A stretch of 42,270 bases of DNA from assembly GCF_000577815.1 (NCBI RefSeq), contig NZ_CBYM010000029.1, positions 1 through 42,270 of the forward strand. Reading direction: 5' to 3'. This document shows positions 36,510 to 42,270 of the stretch, piece after piece. Made by a program: the position numbers and the translations under genes. Below the pieces are notes generated by a model, which saw only the letters and a list, made by a program, of their open reading frames with translations, was not told the DNA's origin and made no database searches. The stretch is from Clostridium saudiense (lineage in GTDB: Bacteria > Bacillota > Clostridia > Clostridiales > Clostridiaceae). Numbering within the stretch: the first letter of the stretch is position 1; each line of letters starts with the position of its first letter.

Positions 36510-36641
36510 AAACTCCCCCATATACTTTACATTAAAAGGTATTAATGTTTTAAGTGCTTATGTTATAATATATGTAGAAAAAATCATATATGTACAAAAT
36601 TAGAAAAATAAAAAAAGAAATTTAATATAGGGGTGGAATTG

Positions 36642-37232
36642 TTGGAAAAGTTTAGAAAAATTATTGGGGTATTACTAATACTTATAGGGGTCGGAATAAT
36701 TGGAACTGTAGCATATAAGAAGATAGTTACATCCCAAAAGCAAAATGAATTATTAGAAGCCTTTGAAAGTCAATTAGCAGAAGGGGATAATGAGAATACT
36801 GAGGAAGAAGTAAATTTAGATTCAATAAATGGATATACTCCTATAGCAATTATGGAGATTCCTTCAATTAAATTAAAACAGCCGGTTGTGGAAGGAATAA
36901 CTGAGGATGTAATTAAATATTTCTTAGGAAAGTTTCCAGAATCAACAATGCCAGGAGAAGTAGGGAATTTTGCAGTTGCAGGACATAGAGTTTCTGATTT
37001 TACAGATGCATTTATAAATTTATATAAAGTAAAACCTGGTGATAATGTAATTGTTACTACAAAAGATGGGAAATATACATATGAAGTTGAAGAAAGCTTT
37101 ATTGTAGAACCTGAACAGGTTGAGGTTTTGGAAAATGCAGATTATGAAAAAATTACATTAATAACATGTACAATAGGGTCAAAAAGAAGAGTGATAGTAA
37201 CAGGAAAACTTATTGAGAAAAATGAGGCATAA
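36642..37232 (+). CDS. Class D sortase
   Basis: About 196 residues. One N-terminal membrane anchor (IIGVLLILIGVGIIGTVAYKKI), an acidic linker and then the sortase barrel: TPIAIMEIPSIKLKQPVVEGI, catalytic His in FAVAGHRVSD, catalytic Cys in ITLITCTIGSKRRVIVTG and the active-site Arg in the same strand. This fits class D (SrtD) of clostridia and bacilli, which anchors LPxTxx-like proteins to the wall. TTG at 36642 follows AGGGGTGG. The next gene starts 15 bases after the stop, so they form one operon. No obvious sorting-signal protein lies in this window. Confidence 0.88.
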   Translation: MEKFRKIIGVLLILIGVGIIGTVAYKKIVTSQKQNELLEAFESQLAEGDNENTEEEVNLDSINGYTPIAIMEIPSIKLKQPVVEGITEDVIKYFLGKFPESTMPGEVGNFAVAGHRVSDFTDAFINLYKVKPGDNVIVTTKDGKYTYEVEESFIVEPEQVEVLENADYEKITLITCTIGSKRRVIVTGKLIEKNEA

Positions 37233-37247
37233 GGGTAGGGGGAGTAA

Positions 37248-38252
37248 ATGGACAAGTTTCAAAAGAATAAATATCGATTTTCATCAACACAGCCGTTGAT
37301 TTTAATTGGTAATGATATAGTAGAAGCAAGAAATGAACAAGTAAATCAACTTGTATCAGAATTAATAAAATATAAAGTGCTTATAAGAGACTTAGTAAAT
37401 TCAGAAGTGGATTATTCTAAAAGAAATGAGCTATTAACTATAGCCATGTTCATTATAAATAATTTTGAATTGTATGATGCTTTTGTGAAGAATGAGGATG
37501 TACCAATTGATGTTTTACATAGATTTACAAGAGTAGATAAGAAATTCTTACAAAAATATAGGGAGTATATAGTTGCATATACATTAATATTTGGAAATCC
37601 AATATATAAAAATATTCAGGATTATGTACAAATAGTTGAAAATAGTATAGAAGATGAAGAGGAAAAAAATAAAAAAGAAATTATAGAGTATGAAGAAAAA
37701 ATAGGTGTTAATGGCATTGTAATAGGGAAAAATAAAAAGAATGCAATTATTCTTACATCTATTGGTGAGTTTAAAAAGGTTAAGTTAAACCAAGATGTAA
37801 TAAATGGAGAAGAAGTTAAGGCAAATGAAAAGAAGACATTAAAGGATTTTAAAATATATATATCAATTGTATTAATATTTTTAGTGGTATTTTCAATTTC
37901 AATGCTTTATAAGTATAACAATGTTGTTCGAACTATTGTTGTTGAAACAACTTCACCAATTAGATTAGAGATTAATGGATTTAACAGAGTATTAAATATT
38001 ACATCATCAACAGAAAAGGGACAGTTGCTAGTAGAGGAAACTAACCTGTTAGATCAAAAGCTTGACAGAGCAATATATAAAATTATAGAATATGCTAATG
38101 AAAATGAAATGGTAAAATTCACGGGAATTACAGTAACAGTAACAGGTAAAGAATTAAGATATAATTCATTACCTGAAACAGAAGAGTATATTTATAAGAA
38201 AGACTTGAAGGTTAGATTCAATAATTCTGGTAGAGAGCATAAGTTTAATTAA
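37248..38252 (+). CDS. Membrane protein fusing a SigI C-terminal domain and an RsgI-like anti-sigma domain
   Basis: 334 residues. Residues about 30-130 (from VNQLVSELIKYKVLIRDLV through NELLTIAMFIINNFELYDAF and VDKKFLQKYREYIVAYTLIF to IQDYV) match the C-terminal, region-4-like DNA-binding part of sigma factor SigI; the promoter-melting region 2 is absent. Residues about 150-195 (GIVIGKNKKNAIILTSIGEFKKVKLNQDVINGEEV) match the RsgI N-terminal anti-sigma domain. A single membrane segment at about 205-228 follows, then a roughly 105-residue outer domain (TTSPIRLEINGFNRVLNIT and so on) like the RsgI extracellular part. Co-transcribed with the class D sortase. No complete sigI is nearby. Confidence 0.8.
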   Translation: MDKFQKNKYRFSSTQPLILIGNDIVEARNEQVNQLVSELIKYKVLIRDLVNSEVDYSKRNELLTIAMFIINNFELYDAFVKNEDVPIDVLHRFTRVDKKFLQKYREYIVAYTLIFGNPIYKNIQDYVQIVENSIEDEEEKNKKEIIEYEEKIGVNGIVIGKNKKNAIILTSIGEFKKVKLNQDVINGEEVKANEKKTLKDFKIYISIVLIFLVVFSISMLYKYNNVVRTIVVETTSPIRLEINGFNRVLNITSSTEKGQLLVEETNLLDQKLDRAIYKIIEYANENEMVKFTGITVTVTGKELRYNSLPETEEYIYKKDLKVRFNNSGREHKFN

Positions 38253-38264
38253 TAATGGAGAAAT

Positions 38265-38312
38265 GGACCTCGAAATCCAAAAGAAATTGGGCTTTGGAGG
38301 TCTTGAATTTTC
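38265..38312 (+). terminator. Possible terminator after the SigI-C/RsgI gene
   Basis: GACCTC/GAGGTC and CCAAA/TTTGG pairs (38265-38303) followed by a weak T-run (TTGAATTTT). Confidence 0.5.
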
Positions 38313-38339
38313 CAAATATAATATATAAGGAAGGTACAT

Positions 38340-39125
38340 ATGCAACAAAAGTCAAGAAAAAATAAGAATGTAATTGTTCATAATGATAGAGGAGATACTG
38401 TTAGATTAAACAAGTATATAAGTGAATCGGGCTTTTGTTCAAGAAGAGAAGCCGATAAGTTAATTGAAAGTGGTTTAGTTACTATTGATGGGGTAAAAGC
38501 TCAAATGGGAACTAAAGTTTCAAAGGGGCAAAAGGTTAAGGTTAATGGAAAGTTGATTTCTAAGGATGAAGAATTAGTATATATAGCTCTTAATAAACCT
38601 GTTGGAATTACTTGCACAACAGAGCATAAGGTAAAAGGTAATATTGTTGATTTTGTAAATCATAAGAAGAGAATATTTCCAATAGGAAGATTAGATAAAG
38701 ATTCACAAGGATTAATATTAATGACTAATGATGGAGATATAGTTAATAAAATATTAAGAGCTGGAAATAATCATGAAAAAGAGTACATAGTAACTGTTAA
38801 TAAGCCTATTAATGAAGAATTTGTTAGAAGAATGAGCAACGGAATTAGAATTTTAGGGCAAGTTACAAAAAAATGTTATGTTAAGAAAGAAGGAAATAAT
38901 ACTTTTAGAATAATATTAACTCAAGGATTAAACAGACAAATAAGAAGAATGTGTGAAGCTTTAGGTTATGAAGTTGTAAAGCTTAAAAGAGTTAGAATTA
39001 TGAATATAAATTTAGGTGAATTAAAAATAGGAAAATGGAGAGATCTTACTTATAAAGAGCTTAAAGAATTAAATTCTCTTATTTCAACATCAGGAAAAAC
39101 TAAAGAGGTTGATGAAGAGGAATAA
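38340..39125 (+). CDS. rluF: 23S rRNA pseudouridine synthase, RluF type
   Basis: 261 residues. N-terminal S4 domain (about 22-80: [31 protein letters not shown]), then a RsuA/RluB/RluF catalytic domain with catalytic Asp in [21 protein letters not shown] and the C-terminal [26 protein letters not shown]. The IPxGLDxDSxGL-like arrangement and short C-terminus fit RluF (position 2604) better than RluB, but the exact rRNA position is inference. AAGGAAGGT before ATG. Confidence 0.85.
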   Translation: MQQKSRKNKNVIVHNDRGDTVRLNKYISESGFCSRREADKLIESGLVTIDGVKAQMGTKVSKGQKVKVNGKLISKDEELVYIALNKPVGITCTTEHKVKGNIVDFVNHKKRIFPIGRLDKDSQGLILMTNDGDIVNKILRAGNNHEKEYIVTVNKPINEEFVRRMSNGIRILGQVTKKCYVKKEGNNTFRIILTQGLNRQIRRMCEALGYEVVKLKRVRIMNINLGELKIGKWRDLTYKELKELNSLISTSGKTKEVDEEE

Positions 39126-39173
39126 TAGAATAAATGCTTTATAAGTAATGAAGTTTTAATAAAATTAATACAA

Positions 39174-39207
39174 AAGTCATAGCTAAAAGCTGTGGCTTAT
39201 TTTTTTG
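39174..39207 (+). terminator. Terminator after rluF
   Basis: AAGTCATAGC (39174-39183) and GCTGTGGCTT (39189-39198) with G-U pairs, followed by ATTTTTTT. Confidence 0.85.
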
Positions 39208-39209
39208 AA

Positions 39210-39878
39210 AAAATTATCTACAGTTTCTGAATTAAGATAAAAAGTTAAAAAAGATATCCACACACAGTAAAAATAAAATGATTACTTAATAGTATAACAA
39301 ATTAAATATTTATATTTTAAATTATAAAAATGAATTTTAGAATTTAAAATGAATAAAAATAATATAAGAAAATGATGAGTAATGATGTATATTAAAAAAA
39401 ATGGTAAAATTGATTGCATGTGTGATAAATTAATGAAAATAGCTAAACTTAAAAAGTGAATCTATATTTTCTAATGTCTATAAAATGTTAATAATTAGAA
39501 TGGGGTGTTGATAAGTTAATAAAAATTAAATAGTTAATTTTATGTGTATAAAATTAAGATATTATCAGAAAAAGAGCGATAAAACAGGTAATAAAAATTA
39601 AATTAATAATAAATTTAAAAACATGCATAAAATAATTTTATGAAAAAAATTATAAAATTAACAAAAAATAGAGGTTACACACATAATCCACAACAGGGTG
39701 TGGATAACTTGTTAAAAAAATGTTGATAGATATGTTAATAATTATTAACAATATTGTAGATAATAATAAAAAGAGTATGAGTATTATCGAAATAAAAGGA
39801 GGATTGTTTTATGAAGTGCCTAAAAATGTGGATTTTAGTAATGTTGATGTTACTAACAGTAATCACAAATTATCCACA
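39210..39878. other. AT-rich non-coding stretch with a cluster of DnaA-box-like 9-mers
   Basis: About 600 bases without a gene. DnaA-box consensus TTATCCACA occurs exactly at 39870-39878 (inside the next gene) and as its complement TGTGGATAA at 39699-39707. One-mismatch forms are at 39214 (TTATCTACA), 39254 (ATATCCACA), 39506 (TGTTGATAA), 39684 (TAATCCACA) and 39755 (TGTAGATAA). The pair 39684/39699 is inverted with a 6-base gap. dnaA, dnaN or rpmH are not in the window, so an origin is not shown. Confidence 0.5.
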
Positions 39879-40539
39879 GGCTATGTTGAAAAGTGAATGC
39901 TTAAATGAGGATAATATGAGTGTTGAGATTGTGGATAAAATATATAAATCAAAAAATAATTATTTAGATATTAACGTGATTGTTCCGCAAATAAAAGGCT
40001 TAAGTAATGATAAAAAAGAAGCTGAAATTAATGATAAGATTACAAAGTGGACAGAAAAGTGGATTGATGAAGTTAAAAGTATTGCTGATGAATACTTTAA
40101 AGATTATCCTTCACCATTAATTTCTTATCAATTATATGTAAGATATAAAGTAACTAATAATTCAGATATTATAAGCTTTTACATAGATTATTATCAATTT
40201 ACAGGTGGAGCTCATGGAATTACTAATAGGGTAGCATATAATATAGATTCAGTAACAGGAAATGAGTTACAGTTAAAAGATATTTTTAAAAGTGATTTTC
40301 CTTATAAAGATGTATTAAATAAAGAAATTAATAGACAAATAAGTAAGGATCCAGATAGGTACTTTCCTGGAAAAGATGGCTTTAATGGTATAAGTGATAA
40401 TCAAACTTTTTATATTAAAAATGGAAATATCGTAGTTTACTTTGGATTATATGAAATTGCACCATATGCATCAGGAATATCAGAATTTGTTATACCAAAT
40501 AAACTTATACAAAGTAATGTGAATTATGGTAAGATTTAA
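39811..40539 (+). CDS. Secreted DUF4163/DUF3298-type protein
   Basis: 242 residues with a signal-peptide or single N-terminal anchor (LKMWILVMLMLLTVITNYPQAM). It then has an N-terminal DUF4163-like domain (YLDINVIVPQIKGLSNDKKEAEINDKITKW) and a C-terminal DUF3298-like domain (FTGGAHGITNRVAYNIDSVTGNELQLKDIFK and FGLYEIAPYASGISEFVIPNKLI). This is the PdaC/RsiV-like outer fold, often cell-surface located; exact role unknown. AAGGAGG lies before the ATG. The aldehyde dehydrogenase gene begins 32 bases after the stop. Confidence 0.82.
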   Translation: MKCLKMWILVMLMLLTVITNYPQAMLKSECLNEDNMSVEIVDKIYKSKNNYLDINVIVPQIKGLSNDKKEAEINDKITKWTEKWIDEVKSIADEYFKDYPSPLISYQLYVRYKVTNNSDIISFYIDYYQFTGGAHGITNRVAYNIDSVTGNELQLKDIFKSDFPYKDVLNKEINRQISKDPDRYFPGKDGFNGISDNQTFYIKNGNIVVYFGLYEIAPYASGISEFVIPNKLIQSNVNYGKI

Positions 40540-40571
40540 ATATTGATTTAAAATAAACGAGGAGTTCGGTA

Positions 40572-41948
40572 ATGGAACATATAGAAATGATTTTTAAAAA
40601 GCAAAAGAAATTTTTTAGTACTGGTAAAACTATAGATATTAATTATAGAATTCAAAATTTGAAAAAGTTAAAAAATATAATTAAAATTAATGAAGATAAA
40701 ATATTAGAAGCATTAAAAAAAGATTTAGGAAAATCGGGGTTTGAAGCATATGCCACAGAAATTGGCATAGTATATGATGATATTAATCTTCATATAAAGA
40801 ACGTTAGAAAATGGGCAAAAGAGGAGAAAAGGAAATCACCTATAATTTACTATCCATCTAAAAGCTATGTTTATAAGGAACCTTATGGAGTAACGCTTAT
40901 TATAGGTCCGTTTAATTATCCATTTCAATTAGTTATATCACCGCTAATAGGGGCTATTTCTGCTGGAAATACTGCAATAATAAAACCGTCAGAAAATACT
41001 AAGAATGTAGCTTTATTGCTTGAAAAAATGATTAATGAAAATTTTAATGAGGCATATTTAAAGGTTGTAAACCCACTAGGTGGAAAAGAAGTAGTATCTA
41101 CTCTTCTAGACTTACCATTCGATTATATATTCTTTACAGGAAGCGTGAGAGTAGGAAAAATAGTTATGGAAAAGGCTGCAAAATATTTAACACCTATAAC
41201 ACTAGAGCTTGGTGGAAAAAGTCCATGTATAGTCGATTCCGATGCAAAATTAAATTTAGCAGCTAAGAGAATTGTGTGGGGAAAATTCTTAAATGCAGGT
41301 CAAACTTGTGTAGCACCTGACTATTTGTGTGTACATAAATCAGTAGCAGAAAAGCTATTAAAGTTAATAGTTGATGAAATACATAAACAGTTTGGAAGTA
41401 ATATTAGGTTAAGTAAAGATTATCCTAGAGTTGTTAACAAAAGCTCCTTAGAGAGATTAATGAGCTATTTAATGGATGGTAAAATTTATTTTGGTGGAAA
41501 TATTGATAAAGATGATTTGTATATGGAACCAACTATTATAACTAAGCCAGATCTTAAATCTCCTCTTATGACTGATGAGATTTTTGGGCCAATTCTTCCA
41601 GTGTTAGTTTATGAAGATTTAAGTAAAGTGGTTGAATTTATTAATAATAGAGAAAAACCGTTAGCTTTATACTATTTCTCAGAAAACAAAAAGAAAATTA
41701 AGTATATTTTAAGAGCAACAACTTCTGGAGGAGTTACTATAAATGATACTATCATTCATGTTGCTAATTCTAATTTGCCTTTTGGTGGAGTTGGAAATAG
41801 CGGAGTTGGTAAATATCATGGAAGAGAAAGCTTTGAAGCCTTCACACATAATAGGGCTGTAATGGATAGAGGAACATTTGCAGAGTTTAATGTAAGGTTT
41901 GCGCCTTATAAAAATAAATTGAAATTAGTAAAGAAAATAATGAAATAA
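40572..41948 (+). CDS. Aldehyde dehydrogenase, class 3 / YwdH type
   Basis: 458 residues, the short ALDH3-like type. NAD-binding FFTGSVRVGKIVMEKAA, the general-base Glu in TLELGGKSPCIVD, the catalytic Cys in NAGQTCVAPDY, and FGPILPVLVYE and LPFGGVGNSGVGKYHGRESFEAFTH at the end. The substrate is not evident; such enzymes oxidise fatty or aromatic aldehydes. Ends with a basic, weakly hydrophobic KNKLKLVKKIMK tail. Ribosome binding site cgaggag. Confidence 0.94.
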   Translation: MEHIEMIFKKQKKFFSTGKTIDINYRIQNLKKLKNIIKINEDKILEALKKDLGKSGFEAYATEIGIVYDDINLHIKNVRKWAKEEKRKSPIIYYPSKSYVYKEPYGVTLIIGPFNYPFQLVISPLIGAISAGNTAIIKPSENTKNVALLLEKMINENFNEAYLKVVNPLGGKEVVSTLLDLPFDYIFFTGSVRVGKIVMEKAAKYLTPITLELGGKSPCIVDSDAKLNLAAKRIVWGKFLNAGQTCVAPDYLCVHKSVAEKLLKLIVDEIHKQFGSNIRLSKDYPRVVNKSSLERLMSYLMDGKIYFGGNIDKDDLYMEPTIITKPDLKSPLMTDEIFGPILPVLVYEDLSKVVEFINNREKPLALYYFSENKKKIKYILRATTSGGVTINDTIIHVANSNLPFGGVGNSGVGKYHGRESFEAFTHNRAVMDRGTFAEFNVRFAPYKNKLKLVKKIMK

Positions 41949-42017
41949 TATTATAATTTCACAATTGGGAAAAAGCACTCATATAATAAACCATAGTACT
42001 ACATGGAGTGGAATTTT

Positions 42018-42270
42018 GTGATATACGCGCTAATTTTAGCTGGGGGAAAAGGTACAAGGCTATATCCTTTATCAAGAGCAAATCAACCTAAACAATTTTT
42101 GAAGGTTATTAATAATAAAAGCTTTTTAGTAAATACTGTTGAAAGAATTACTCCTTTAATTAAGAAGGACAATATTTATGTAGTAACTAACCAAGATTAT
42201 TTAGATAAAATAAGAGGTGAGTTATCTGACGTTAATTCTGAAAATATATTTACTGAGCCTGAAAATAAAG
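42018..42270 (+). CDS. Mannose-1-phosphate guanylyltransferase (partial, runs off the window)
   Basis: The GTG at 42018 follows GGAGTGG; the visible 84 residues start MIYALILAGGKGTRLYPLSRANQPKQFLKV, the nucleotidyltransferase signature of the ManC/GMP family that makes GDP-mannose, followed by FLVNTVERI and DNIYVVTNQDY. The rest lies beyond the right edge. A TATAAT at 41983-41988 may be its -10. Confidence 0.85.
   Translation, partial: MIYALILAGGKGTRLYPLSRANQPKQFLKVINNKSFLVNTVERITPLIKKDNIYVVTNQDYLDKIRGELSDVNSENIFTEPENK

Noticed and set aside
39210..39810. Chromosomal replication origin
   Set aside because: DnaA-box-like sites are clustered but dnaA, dnaN, rpmH or parAB are not here; only a site cluster is claimed.

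Overview
The window is AT-rich, densely coded and reads as a chromosomal segment of a Clostridium sensu stricto-like Firmicute. Supporting signs are strong purine-rich ribosome binding sites, frequent TTG/GTG starts, T-box and S-box (SAM-I) leaders, a class D sortase, a YerC/YecD TrpR-like regulator, SigI/RsgI-type domains and a methyl-citramalate style isoleucine route. No phage, transposase, integrase or CRISPR array is visible.

Layout. 1-3150: fliN, an AIM24-family gene, a yerC-type regulator and glmM. 3370-13950: a branched-chain amino acid operon, ilvN-cimA-leuC-leuD-leuB-ilvD-ilvB-ilvC, behind an isoleucine-type T-box with specifier AUU. leuA and ilvA are absent from the operon; cimA takes that place, so the same LeuCDB enzymes would turn citramalate into 2-oxobutyrate for isoleucine. 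14077-20582: a CPBP membrane protease, gltX behind a glutamate T-box (specifier GAA), two tiny low-complexity or Cys-rich genes, a candidate structured RNA, glnS on the minus strand and a DUF1540 gene. 20662-26741: a second CPBP protease, an ACT-less homoserine dehydrogenase, a 50-residue zinc-ribbon protein, 5-formyl-THF cyclo-ligase, then a SAM-I riboswitch controlling metY-hom. 26950-31240: an rpsD paralogue whose promoter carries a perfect 7-1-7 Fur-type box, an M48 protease, and thrS behind a threonine T-box (specifier ACU). 31565-33842: tRNA-Leu, two identical tRNA-Gly genes bracketing an HNH/HTH gene and an unknown gene, and tRNA-Lys. 33870-35670: a second SAM-I riboswitch with a NhaC-family transporter (MetT type). 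35681-42270: ispF, a small basic protein, srtD with a membrane protein that joins a SigI C-terminal domain to an RsgI anti-sigma domain, rluF, a 600-base non-coding stretch with a cluster of DnaA-box-like 9-mers, a secreted DUF4163/DUF3298-type protein, an aldehyde dehydrogenase and the start of a mannose-1-phosphate guanylyltransferase.

The regulatory layer stands out. Three T-boxes share the same stem I grammar (GAAN-specifier-A), and each specifier fits its downstream gene. Two SAM-I riboswitches each carry an extra hairpin-forming repeat. A family of degenerate TTAGTTA/AAGTTAATAGTTAA and AAGTGATAAGTTGTAAGTGACAAGTT repeats fills the three largest gaps of the ilv-leu operon and the riboswitch loops. 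The best candidates for something undescribed are the SigI-C/RsgI fusion (37248-38252), the Fur-box-controlled S4 paralogue (26952-27631), the divergent 3' half of the Ile T-box leader (3600-3811), the structured RNA at 18028-18257 and the DnaA-box cluster at 39214-39878.
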